A stretch of 22,086 bases of DNA from a virus: IMG/VR virus record IMGVR_UViG_3300037189_007714, positions 1 through 22,086 of that record; one strand, 5' to 3'. Made by a program: the position numbers and the translations under genes. This document shows positions 1-7,439 of the stretch, piece by piece. Below the pieces are notes generated by a model. That model was not told the DNA's origin. It was given only the letters and a program-made list of their open reading frames with translations, and did not search any database. The stretch's first letter is position 1; every line of letters begins with the position of its first letter.

Positions 1-139
1 CTTGACTTTTCTTGTTGTTATTATTGATGTCATGTATAGGATCTCCCAGTACTATTATAGCAGAAAAAAGTAAGAAGTCAAGACTTTATTATCTACGTAT
101 ATTATTTATCAGGTTAAATAACTGGTAAAGGAAAAACTC
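1..139 (+). other. AT-rich leader upstream of the tube-cap gene
   Basis: This noncoding stretch holds no open frame longer than about 13 codons. It contains a purine-rich ribosome binding site (AAAGGA at 126-131) suitably spaced before the ATG at 140, and the 9-base element ATCTACGTA at 91-99 that recurs before gp6. A box GTTAAATA at 113-120 resembles the T4 late promoter TATAAATA at 6 of 8 positions, but it would put the transcription start almost on the ribosome binding site, so it is weak. The 5' end of the gap lies outside the window, so an upstream terminator cannot be judged. Confidence 0.6.
91..99 (+). promoter_or_regulatory. ATCTACGTA element, first copy (before tube-cap gene)
   Basis: First copy of the 9-base element shared with 7387-7395. 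It overlaps a TATATTA stretch (98-104) and lies 41 bases before the ATG at 140. Function is inferred only from the repeated placement. Confidence 0.4.
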
Positions 140-1024
140 ATGCCGACCACTGAAGAAACAAACGCAGACGTGCTACGGGCAATTGGTGCGCCGACGACAG
201 TTGTACCATCAAGCCCGGATTATAGTATATGGACTGGACAGTCACCTAAAAAGGATTATAGTGCCTTTACGGGGGGAACTCCTACAGATCCTGTTAAAGA
301 AAATTTTCAGGAAATTGCCAAGTCTATGACAGATCTAGCGGTCCCAGCATCGATAGCTCCAGCTTCTATTAATTGGAAAGGGGCACCTGCTCGTGATATC
401 AGAGTCAAGCTCTGTGTTCCTGATATGTATACAAAAGGAACATTAGGTGGAGGCCCACAATTTGGTAGCAGTAGACCTTTTGAAAATATCGGCGGCCCAG
501 CATCGCATCCTGGTGGAATTATATTTCCTTTTACACCTACAATTAGTTACTCCAATCAAGCGGCCTATTCTAATGTAGCACCTACTCATTCAAATTTTAA
601 CAATTACTTTTTTAAAAATTCGCAAACCTCTGCAATACAGATAACAGGCAAATTTACTTGTCAAAATGAGTACGAAGGATCCCTTATCCTCGCAGTTCAA
701 CATTTGCTCAGAACATTAGTAAAAATGCGTTGGGGCGACGACGTTGGAGCAGGAACACCACCTCCAGTTTGTAGATTGATGGCGTATGGTAATAGTATGT
801 TGCACAATGTTCCGGTTGCTGTGCAATCTTGGAAGATGGAATTGCCTGATAATGTTGATTATATTCAAGTAGGCGACGGTATTAAAGACTATGGTACTAA
901 CTTTGTGCCTGTAACAGCGCAATTAACTCTAGAACTAATTCCTGTGTACAGCAGATCAGAACAATTAAACTATTCCGTTGATCAATTCAATAAAGGAAAA
1001 CTGGCCGATAAGGGATATCTATAA
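140..1024 (+). CDS. Baseplate tail-tube cap protein (gp48/gp54 type)
   Basis: 294 residues, close to T4 gp54 (320) and gp48 (364), which sit on the baseplate hub and start tail-tube polymerisation. The core, residues about 95-275, has the pattern I associate with the marine T4-like tube-cap family: a segment GGIIFPFTPTISY, then T-H-S-N-F-N-N-Y, ITGKFTCQNEYEG, LLRTLVKMRWGDD, a GTPPPV motif, and LPDNVDYIQV near the C-terminus. The first 85 residues are variable and include two similar pieces, DYSIWTGQ and DYSAFTGG. The ATG at 140 follows AAAGGA with good spacing. gp53 begins one base after the stop, so the two are probably translated together. Context (gp53, gp5, gp25, gp6 downstream) supports a baseplate role. 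Whether it is the gp48 or the gp54 equivalent cannot be decided by eye; gp48 is slightly favoured by gene order recalled from cyanophages. Confidence 0.68.
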   Translation: MPTTEETNADVLRAIGAPTTVVPSSPDYSIWTGQSPKKDYSAFTGGTPTDPVKENFQEIAKSMTDLAVPASIAPASINWKGAPARDIRVKLCVPDMYTKGTLGGGPQFGSSRPFENIGGPASHPGGIIFPFTPTISYSNQAAYSNVAPTHSNFNNYFFKNSQTSAIQITGKFTCQNEYEGSLILAVQHLLRTLVKMRWGDDVGAGTPPPVCRLMAYGNSMLHNVPVAVQSWKMELPDNVDYIQVGDGIKDYGTNFVPVTAQLTLELIPVYSRSEQLNYSVDQFNKGKLADKGYL

Positions 1025-1025
1025 A

Positions 1026-1331
1026 ATGACTAATCCAGCATACAGTAAATCAAGTCCTTATTTTAACACACCTCAGAAATCTAATTATTTAGATATAATG
1101 AATATTCGAGATATTCCATCATTAAAAAATGATACACAATTTACAGTAACTTCTCAATATAAACATCGTCCTGATTTGTTAGCCTTTGATATATATCAGA
1201 ATGAACAACTGTGGTGGGTATTTGCGATGCGTAATAAAGATGTTATTAGAGATCCTATATATGATATGATTCCAGGTATTAAAATCTTTATTCCGCAACT
1301 TACGACTATTAATAAATCTCTAGGATTGTAA
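1026..1331 (+). CDS. 53: Baseplate wedge protein gp53, short form
   Basis: 101 residues from the ATG at 1026. An in-frame upstream ATG at 978 would overlap the previous gene by 47 bases; the start at 1026, one base after that stop and preceded by AAGGG at about 1010-1014, is preferred. The C-terminal half carries the LysM-like wedge signature: HRPDLLAFDIYQNEQLWWVF, then ameliorated A-M-R-N-K-D-V-I-R-D-P-I and GIKIFIP at the end. T4 gp53 is 196 residues and joins the six baseplate wedges around the hub; here only the LysM-like part and a short N-terminal arm remain, which is usual for marine relatives as far as I recall. It is followed after three bases by the large structural gene. Confidence 0.88.
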   Translation: MTNPAYSKSSPYFNTPQKSNYLDIMNIRDIPSLKNDTQFTVTSQYKHRPDLLAFDIYQNEQLWWVFAMRNKDVIRDPIYDMIPGIKIFIPQLTTINKSLGL

Positions 1332-1334
1332 TCC

Positions 1335-4300
1335 ATGACCATATCGATTAGTCAGCTAGGGTTACTCAACAACTCAACAGGGACGTCATATTCGTCTCCT
1401 GGGTTTCATAATCCATTGAATGATTATAGCAGTTACAACTATGTTATTACGATGGCTATCGTAACAAAAGAGCAGGCAAACAGCAAAACATTTTTTCACT
1501 CAAATTCTAATCTCGAGTTTGTGATTTTAAAATCCTCGGGTAAAGGTACTAAAGGAATAAATCTTCCTAGTGCAGTATTGGCTGGGGAAGATGTTGTAAT
1601 TTCTGAAGGCGATTCTAACGCATGGGGAAGTGAAGACACTACTGGAAAAGCAGTAACAGCCAGCGAGGAACTTACCGGAATACTTAAAGAATTTAATGCA
1701 GAGGGACCGGGAAGATTTGACTTCTTTGTCGAAAGCCTAGACATGAATGGCCCTCTTAGTGTGATTGAAGGAGCCACAGTACCACAAATAGAAATGACAG
1801 TAATTGAACCTTTAAGTATGGTAGGGTTCATGGAATCTGTTAGAATAAATGCATTAGCGGCTGGCTGGGAAAATCATAGGAATGCTCATTTTTGCTTAAG
1901 GATAGAATTCTGGGGCTGGAATGACACTACTGGAAAAGCAGAAAAAGTTCCTAACTCTTCTAGAGACTTTCATGTAACAATATCATCGGCAAACACATCA
2001 ATAGATGAGCGAGGAACTGTACATAGATTAGGAATGACAAATCTAAACGCCGCCGGTTACGGTCTAGACGGTGAGGTTCCTACATCGATAAAGATGATGG
2101 GCAATACAGTTAATGATATGTTGCATAATCTAATGACATCTATCACTTCGGAGAGGAAAAAAGCCAACGGATCTGAAAATCCTGAAGTCTTTAATGAATA
2201 TGAGATAGAATTTTTACCGTGGACGGGCCCTACTCCCGGCGAATTGCTTGAAAACAAAGACCCGGGCGGCTACTGGTGTAAAGTAAATCCAGATAGACTA
2301 AGATCAAACTCGTCTTTTGAGTTTGCACAGCCTAACAGTAATACTTCAAAAAATGCAATTAGATTAGTAAAACCAGCCGACGGTGCGGCCCCAGACCCTG
2401 GCATCGAAACTATAACAGTTAAATCTGGATCAAAAATTACTCAAGTTATCGAAGCATTGATACGAGACAGCACATATACTCAATGGTTCATAGACAATAA
2501 AGAAGAATTAAAAACTAAATGGAACGGTCTAGTTCCTTGGTTTAGGGTCAGCGTTCGAGTAGAGGCAAAACCTAAAGAAAACCTTAAAGAAAAAAGAACG
2601 GCTTATAAATTTTTCTATCAAGTGCGCCCATATTGGATACATTATTCTAAGCTCCCAGAAGAATTTGGAAAATGGGACACCAAGGAGATGTTACGAACGT
2701 TATCTAGAACTTACAATTATTGGTATACAGGAAAAAACGTTGATATAATATCTTTTAATTTTGCTACAGATTTTCTTTATTTTCAAGATCGACCTTACAG
2801 AATAGGCAATCAAGACAGGTCAGGGGCATCGCTGGCCGCGGCACCTAGTAATTCTTCGCAGAAAGAAATTGCAGATCAGATAGAAAAAGATAAAAACAAC
2901 CCACAAAACACCCCACCTGCTATCGCAGGAACGGTTGCTGAAGTTCCTATTTACGGAAGCTCAAAGGGCGTACAAATAACCCCATACCAAGCTATTGCGG
3001 CATCGATACACGCACAGATCGTTCGTTCGAATACTATGCAATCTATGGATATAAAGATAATAGGAGACCCTTATTACTTGGTTTCTTCTGGGTTCGGCAA
3101 TAGCGAACTTGATTTAGAAACGTCGTCACAGACTGTCAACGGTGAAGCCCCTTGGTTAGATAGAGCTATATATGTTTCTATAGATTTTAGAAGTCCCTTA
3201 GATTATCGATCAGATGGGTTTATGGAGTTTGGCCAAGACAAGATAGAACACTTCAGTGGTATATATCAGGTTAACTTTGTCAACTGCTCGTTCCGAGATG
3301 GCCAATTTACACAAACACTCCAGATGACTCGGTTGGCGGGCCAACAGCCTAATAAGTCTCCAGTTAAATCGATTCCTTTTATTAGCACTCCTAAGCCGGG
3401 GGATCAAACAACAAAGGATTCTGCACCAGCTTCTGTAAACAAGTTTGGTGCTAAGAAGCAGGTCGCCGACCTAAACAAAATTTTAACAACTACACCAAAT
3501 TTTGGATTAGTAGGATTGATGAGCGCGGCCTCGGGCCTTTTCAACAAAGCAACGAACGCATTGCAGTCTTCGGTTAGACGAATTGATTCTGCTATCGCAG
3601 AAGGCCTAGGAGTAGTACAAGGAGTAGTGGCTCCGTTACAAACTATCTCCTCAATAGGAATGCAAATAGGGGGCTTAGTTGCAGTTGCAGATGCGCTGTT
3701 AAACAATCCCGGAGCTCCAGCAGTCGGCCAGACACTGACAGGATACAACCCGTATACAAACGGAATACCGTTACAAACAACTACGTTACCGGCTCCGAGT
3801 AGGACGGCACAGAATCAAGCTAATCAATATGCGCAGTCAAATATTATTTCTAGCTTTGTTCAAGACAACAACAATCTGTATACGCTAGAAACAAACTACC
3901 AAAATAATGTGATCACCGCTGACGGAAAAAATTACATCACAAATCCGTCTAAAGGTTCTAACCTAAATAATGTTGGACAAAAAACTATTGCCGCATTGAA
4001 CGGTATTCCTACCGATCCTACAGCAATTGCCGCACAGCTAGGAATCGACCCTGCGCAATTTTCTGGACTGTCTGCAGATCAGCAATCTTCTTTGTTATCA
4101 AGATTACAAAAGGTATTTGCGTCTGTTCCTACTGACGCTAATATTCAAGGATTCCAGGCTCTTGGGCTGAGTTTAAAAAATGTAACAGGTGCAGGCATTG
4201 CAAACTTACCTGCATTGCAAGCGTTAACTACATCTCCTCTTGCTAATGTTAGTCAGTTTGATTTACAAAAAATTCTAGCAACAGGTGGAAACATTGCAAA

Positions 4301-4646
4301 TCTACCAGGAGCGGCATCATTTGCATCTGTTGGTGCATTGTTAGCTCTCCTTGGTGGATCTAGAGGACAATCAAACGGAGTCAGCGGCGGCAATCCTTTG
4401 GTTGCTACACAACAAGTTGATAAATTCAGGAGCGCAACAGCCTTAAACAATGCAAGTTTAAATACTGCTGGATTACAGCCTGCAGAACAAGGCTTAGGAT
4501 CAGTCGAATCAAATAATTCTAATGTAATACGAACAATACAAGGTATTGGCGGATATTATGTTGAAGCAAAAACTGTTAACAGTTTATACGGAACACAGCG
4601 AGCATTAAGCCCTTTAGACAAGCTGATGCTAACAAAGACAAGTTAA
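1335..4646 (+). CDS. Large baseplate structural protein, candidate hub component
   Basis: 1103 residues, starting three bases after gp53; AGGA at 1322-1325 inside the gp53 end can serve as ribosome binding site. The N-terminal half looks globular: residues about 33-60 (YNYVITMAIVTKEQ), then FDFFVESLDMNG, VIEPLSMVGFMES and LRIEFWGW, a series I recall from large uncharacterised proteins next to gp5 in marine T4-like phages. Around residues 420-490 are VRPYWIHY and RTYNYWYTGKNVDIISFNF, which resemble hub-type proteins (gp27-like). From about residue 690 the sequence becomes Ala/Leu/Asn/Gln-rich with predicted short helices, including an apolar stretch around 735-795, and ends in low-complexity segments with repeated IANLP. 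No transmembrane topology or signal peptide is evident. Position directly before gp5 suggests a central hub partner of the spike. The hub role is inference; the family is not firmly recognised. Confidence 0.55.
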   Translation: MTISISQLGLLNNSTGTSYSSPGFHNPLNDYSSYNYVITMAIVTKEQANSKTFFHSNSNLEFVILKSSGKGTKGINLPSAVLAGEDVVISEGDSNAWGSEDTTGKAVTASEELTGILKEFNAEGPGRFDFFVESLDMNGPLSVIEGATVPQIEMTVIEPLSMVGFMESVRINALAAGWENHRNAHFCLRIEFWGWNDTTGKAEKVPNSSRDFHVTISSANTSIDERGTVHRLGMTNLNAAGYGLDGEVPTSIKMMGNTVNDMLHNLMTSITSERKKANGSENPEVFNEYEIEFLPWTGPTPGELLENKDPGGYWCKVNPDRLRSNSSFEFAQPNSNTSKNAIRLVKPADGAAPDPGIETITVKSGSKITQVIEALIRDSTYTQWFIDNKEELKTKWNGLVPWFRVSVRVEAKPKENLKEKRTAYKFFYQVRPYWIHYSKLPEEFGKWDTKEMLRTLSRTYNYWYTGKNVDIISFNFATDFLYFQDRPYRIGNQDRSGASLAAAPSNSSQKEIADQIEKDKNNPQNTPPAIAGTVAEVPIYGSSKGVQITPYQAIAASIHAQIVRSNTMQSMDIKIIGDPYYLVSSGFGNSELDLETSSQTVNGEAPWLDRAIYVSIDFRSPLDYRSDGFMEFGQDKIEHFSGIYQVNFVNCSFRDGQFTQTLQMTRLAGQQPNKSPVKSIPFISTPKPGDQTTKDSAPASVNKFGAKKQVADLNKILTTTPNFGLVGLMSAASGLFNKATNALQSSVRRIDSAIAEGLGVVQGVVAPLQTISSIGMQIGGLVAVADALLNNPGAPAVGQTLTGYNPYTNGIPLQTTTLPAPSRTAQNQANQYAQSNIISSFVQDNNNLYTLETNYQNNVITADGKNYITNPSKGSNLNNVGQKTIAALNGIPTDPTAIAAQLGIDPAQFSGLSADQQSSLLSRLQKVFASVPTDANIQGFQALGLSLKNVTGAGIANLPALQALTTSPLANVSQFDLQKILATGGNIANLPGAASFASVGALLALLGGSRGQSNGVSGGNPLVATQQVDKFRSATALNNASLNTAGLQPAEQGLGSVESNNSNVIRTIQGIGGYYVEAKTVNSLYGTQRALSPLDKLMLTKTS
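1635..1941 (+). repeat. 19-base in-frame direct repeat inside the large structural gene
   Basis: The 19 bases gacactactggaaaagcag occur at 1635-1653 and again at 1923-1941, in the same reading frame, both encoding DTTGKA. The sequence around the two copies differs, so this is a short isolated repeat, not a long tandem duplication. It may be a remnant of a local duplication or recombination, or chance convergence on a surface loop. Confidence 0.8.
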
Positions 4647-4649
4647 TAT

Positions 4650-6941
4650 ATGACAATTAATACAACAGAATCAAAACATAAGTCACTTGAAGGTGTTTTT
4701 GTTGGACCCGGTCCTTACTTGGCTAGGGTTATAAATCATCTTGACACTACACTTATGGGCGGTCTTGAAGTTCTATTGTATGAAGGCGGCACCGCAGATA
4801 GCAATTTAAAAGAAGGCTCGATACCTGTATATTATATGAGCCCGTTTTGGGGATCTACATCTTCTGAATTTGAAGGAAATAATTCTGCAGACTTTAATGA
4901 TGTACAAAAGAGTTATGGCATGTGGATGGTACCTCCTGATGTCGGTTCATGCGTGATGGTTATGTTTGTTAGAGGTATGGCTAATGCAGGTTATTGGATT
5001 GGTTGCGTTCCTGACACATATCAAAATCATATGGTTCCTGGAATCTCGGCTTCTCGAGAAGTTGCATTGACCACAGAACAAGAACGAAAATATGGAACTA
5101 CAAATCTTCCAGTTGCAGAATTTTTAAAGCGTAGTAGAGATCTATCAGGCGGAGATCCGGATAAATTTACAAAGCCTGTTCATCCTTTTGCAGATCGTCT
5201 ACTGGCCCAAGGACTTATTTTAGATGATATACGGGGAATAACTTCCAGCTCGGCTAGACGAGAATATCCGTCGGCGGTTTTTGGAATCAGTACCCCAGGA
5301 CCAGTTGACATTTCAAAAGGTGCAAAAACAGGACAGATCGGGGCCGGCACAAAAGTAACTGCTTACGTCAGCAGAATGGGCGGATCGACATTTGTGATGG
5401 ACGACGGTGACAAGCAAGGTCTTAACGAGTTAGTTAGAATTCGAACTCGTACCGGGCATCAAATTCTTTTACATAATAGCAGTGACCTAATCTATATTGC
5501 CAATGCCGCCGGAACTGCATGGATAGAACTAACGAGTCAAGGCAAAATTGATGCCTACGCCGCAGATTCTATATCATTACATTCTGAAGGAGACTTTAAC
5601 CTACGTGCTGACAGAGATTTTAATATCGAAGCAGGCCGTGCTGTTAAAATCACCAGCGGGGAAACTATGCAGATAGAATCCGGAGCAAGTATACTTGGTC
5701 TAGCAGTTAATGATATAAAACTACAAACAAGCCAAGAGTTTCATCTTAGTGCAGGAACTGATATGTTCCTTGGAGCACAATCTGACATGCATATTAGTGC
5801 GGCGGGCGACAATTTATATCTGTCGTCAGGCGGCGCAACTAATATTAAAGCAACAACCGATATGGTGTTAGGATCTACTAAATCGATGGACATCAACGGG
5901 GGTACCGCAGTACAGTTAGGTAGTGCTGGTTCAATTAGTTTCAACTCCGATGCTACGATATCAATTGCCGCTAAAAAAGTTGTCAATGTATTAGGTCAAA
6001 CTTCGTTGAATCTAACATCTCCTGATCTTAATATTAACGGTAATCCAGCTACAGCAGGACCTGCCCCCGGTGTTCCAACGCCTGCTACTATTCCGGATAC
6101 ACCAGATCCTCTTCCGAGATATAATTTGCCTAATAGACAACCGCCTGGCGCATGGGCCGACGGTGAATTTTATAAGGCATCAGATATTGTTACAATCATG
6201 ACTCGTGTTCCTACTCACGAACCTTGGGAACACCACGAAAGCGTTAATCCTATAAGATTTGGTTCTGCCGCAACGGATGCAGAAAATACTGGAACGAATA
6301 CTTTCTCTGGCGCTAATATTGTATACAATAAAAACCCGTCATACGCACCTCCTACTAAAACAGGTAATCTTGCAGAAGACAACATTGCGGCCTTCCTCTG
6401 GACTATTCGTAGAGCAGAAGGTACAGCCAGTAAAGATGGTTATAGAACACAATATACCAGCGCATTATTTGACGTTGAAAATGCGAGTCTACCTCCAGGA
6501 GTTAAAGCTCCTACTGGAACTCAGTTTTACAAAGGAGTTAAGTATTACGTATACGGTAGTAACTCATATGATCAAGACGGTGAAAGTTGGATTAATAGAA
6601 GTTACAAATATAAAGATCATCCTAGAGTTGTGCTTGGCCCGGCTAGACTTAGATCTAGTGCCGCCGGAGCATATCAGTTTATGCCAGACACTTGGGACAC
6701 TTGTAAAAAAGCGTGTTCTTTGCCAGATTTTAGCCCAGCGAGTCAAGACAAAGCCTGTATATACCTCCTTCAAACTCGCAATGCACTTGACGATGTTAGA
6801 GCAGGAAGATTTTCGTCAGCGGCCTATAAGGTTAGAAAGATATGGGCCAGTTTCCAGGGCGCCGGTTACGGCCAGCGAGAAATTCCTTCTACTACATTAG
6901 CTCAATATTTTAAAGAAGGTGGAGGCACAGTTGTTGCTTAA
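4650..6941 (+). CDS. 5: gp5-type baseplate hub and spike with C-terminal lambda-R-like lytic domain
   Basis: 763 residues. In T4, gp5 forms the trimeric cell-puncturing spike. Visible domains: residues about 14-140 an OB-fold (FVGPGPYLARV, GMWMVPPDVGSCVMVMF, GYWIGCVPDTYQNHMVPGI); about 240-314 a conserved bridge (STFVMDDGDKQGLNELVRIR, TGHQILLHN); 315-467 a beta-helix of roughly 19 octads such as DFNLRADR, DFNIEAGR, AVKITSGE; 468-535 a Pro-rich linker ending in RVPTHEPWEHH; about 577-760 a lytic domain. That last domain matches phage lambda R (glycoside hydrolase family 104 lytic transglycosylase): RRAEGT with Glu590 at the place of lambda Glu19, DHPR at 656, SSAAGAYQF around 668-677, DFSPASQD from 693, IWASFQGAGYGQ around 731-742, and KEGGGTV at the end. 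It would cleave peptidoglycan during penetration. T4 instead carries a T4-lysozyme domain between OB and helix. Start is three bases after the previous stop. Confidence 0.9.
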   Translation: MTINTTESKHKSLEGVFVGPGPYLARVINHLDTTLMGGLEVLLYEGGTADSNLKEGSIPVYYMSPFWGSTSSEFEGNNSADFNDVQKSYGMWMVPPDVGSCVMVMFVRGMANAGYWIGCVPDTYQNHMVPGISASREVALTTEQERKYGTTNLPVAEFLKRSRDLSGGDPDKFTKPVHPFADRLLAQGLILDDIRGITSSSARREYPSAVFGISTPGPVDISKGAKTGQIGAGTKVTAYVSRMGGSTFVMDDGDKQGLNELVRIRTRTGHQILLHNSSDLIYIANAAGTAWIELTSQGKIDAYAADSISLHSEGDFNLRADRDFNIEAGRAVKITSGETMQIESGASILGLAVNDIKLQTSQEFHLSAGTDMFLGAQSDMHISAAGDNLYLSSGGATNIKATTDMVLGSTKSMDINGGTAVQLGSAGSISFNSDATISIAAKKVVNVLGQTSLNLTSPDLNINGNPATAGPAPGVPTPATIPDTPDPLPRYNLPNRQPPGAWADGEFYKASDIVTIMTRVPTHEPWEHHESVNPIRFGSAATDAENTGTNTFSGANIVYNKNPSYAPPTKTGNLAEDNIAAFLWTIRRAEGTASKDGYRTQYTSALFDVENASLPPGVKAPTGTQFYKGVKYYVYGSNSYDQDGESWINRSYKYKDHPRVVLGPARLRSSAAGAYQFMPDTWDTCKKACSLPDFSPASQDKACIYLLQTRNALDDVRAGRFSSAAYKVRKIWASFQGAGYGQREIPSTTLAQYFKEGGGTVVA
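5592..6050 (+). other. Triple-stranded beta-helix (spike needle) coding segment of gp5
   Basis: Residues 315-467 can be laid out in about 19 near-perfect eight-residue units with alternating hydrophobic positions and frequent Gly, Ser or Asn (for example EFHLSAGT, DMFLGAQS, SMDINGGT, TISIAAKK). This is the periodicity of the T4 gp5 C-terminal needle. It ends in LNINGNPA, after which the sequence becomes Pro-rich. Confidence 0.85.
6378..6938 (+). other. GH104 (lambda R-like) lytic transglycosylase domain of gp5
   Basis: Residues 577-763 align by eye with nearly the full length of the lambda endolysin R. Catalytic Glu590 lies in AEGT (lambda has SEGT). Between the GY at 597-598 and DHPR at 656 there is an insertion of roughly 40 residues relative to lambda, rich in Tyr, Gly and Ser. 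The stretch GAGYGQ and the terminal KEGGGTV are nearly identical to lambda. Confidence 0.87.
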
Positions 6942-6949
6942 ATATACTC

Positions 6950-7387
6950 ATGCCATATAAAAATATTATAATCCAGCCTGCAAATTACAGCCTGCAAAAC
7001 AAAGAACAAACATCTCAGTTCTATGTAGGATTTTCTACACAAGATCCACATTCGAGAACTGTAACGATGTACGACTTTGATGTTGTAAAGCAAGATTTAT
7101 TAAATTATTTTAATACTCGACAGGGCGAACGAGTAATGCAACCTGGTTGGGGAACTATAATATGGGACAAACTTTATGACCCGTTCACTGACGAAGTAAG
7201 GGCTGAAATAGAACAAGATATTAAAAAAATTGTAGCATCAGATCCTAGAGTTAGTATTTTGTCAGTAACAGTTGCGGAAGCAGATTTTGGCCTAGTTTTA
7301 GAAATCAATCTTAGATTCATACCCACAAGCCAATCTGATGTAATGCGTTTGAATTTTGATAAACAAGCCGGTTTATCCCTACAATAA
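6950..7387 (+). CDS. 25: Baseplate wedge protein gp25
   Basis: 145 residues, close to T4 gp25 (132). gp25 is a conserved wedge component, related to the GPW/gp25 family of other contractile injection systems, and helps anchor the sheath to the baseplate. The family pattern is visible: VGFSTQDP near residues 27-34, DFDVVKQDLLNYFNTRQGER, then MQPGWGTIIWDKLYDPFTDE, and IEQDIKKIVASDPRV followed by an alternating beta segment ending in EINLRFIP. It starts eight bases after gp5. The upstream sequence is AT-rich (TTAAATATACTC) with no clear ribosome binding site, so it is perhaps translationally coupled to gp5. Confidence 0.92.
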   Translation: MPYKNIIIQPANYSLQNKEQTSQFYVGFSTQDPHSRTVTMYDFDVVKQDLLNYFNTRQGERVMQPGWGTIIWDKLYDPFTDEVRAEIEQDIKKIVASDPRVSILSVTVAEADFGLVLEINLRFIPTSQSDVMRLNFDKQAGLSLQ

Positions 7388-7395
7388 TCTACGTA
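7387..7395 (+). promoter_or_regulatory. ATCTACGTA element, second copy (before gp6)
   Basis: The 9 bases ATCTACGTA lie 45 bases before the gp6 start; an identical copy at 91-99 lies 41 bases before the tube-cap start. Both are followed by TATATTA (98-104 and 7399-7405). The core TACGTA is palindromic. These are the two largest noncoding gaps in the window, so a shared transcription signal is plausible, but its nature is unknown. Confidence 0.4.
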
Positions 7396-7407
7396 GTTTA
7401 TATTACT

Positions 7408-7415
7408 AATAAATA
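7408..7415 (+). promoter_or_regulatory. Possible T4-type late promoter box before gp6
   Basis: AATAAATA matches the T4 late promoter TATAAATA at 7 of 8 positions and sits 25 bases before the gp6 ATG. Late promoters of this type are read by host polymerase with the phage gp55-type sigma factor. In AT-rich DNA such a match can arise by chance; the support is its position in a real intergenic gap. Transcription would start inside the hairpin described next. Confidence 0.4.
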
Positions 7416-7439
7416 TGTTATCCAAATGGCATAACATAT
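7413..7439 (+). repeat. Perfect 9-bp inverted repeat abutting the gp6 start codon
   Basis: Left arm ATATGTTAT (7413-7421), loop ccaaatggc, right arm ATAACATAT (7431-7439); the gp6 ATG begins at the next base. The arms are AT-rich, so the hairpin is weak and lacks a T-tract, which argues against an intrinsic terminator. In a transcript read through from gp25 it could hide the region just upstream of the gp6 start; it might instead be a protein-binding palindrome. Confidence 0.65.

Noticed and set aside
1-82. Inverted repeat CTTGACTT (1-8) and AAGTCAAG (75-82) as a terminator
   Set aside because: The 66-base loop is too long for an intrinsic terminator and no T-tract follows the right arm. Eight bases at this distance can match by chance.
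978-1025. Upstream in-frame start for gp53 at 978
   Set aside because: It would overlap the tube-cap gene by 47 bases and add a poorly conserved extension; the ATG at 1026 follows the stop directly and has a better upstream purine tract.
6259-6900. A 213-codon open frame overlapping the 3' third of gp5 in another frame
   Set aside because: gp5 in this stretch encodes the clearly recognisable lytic domain. The alternative product is Leu/Ile/Thr-rich without family features and has no ribosome binding site.
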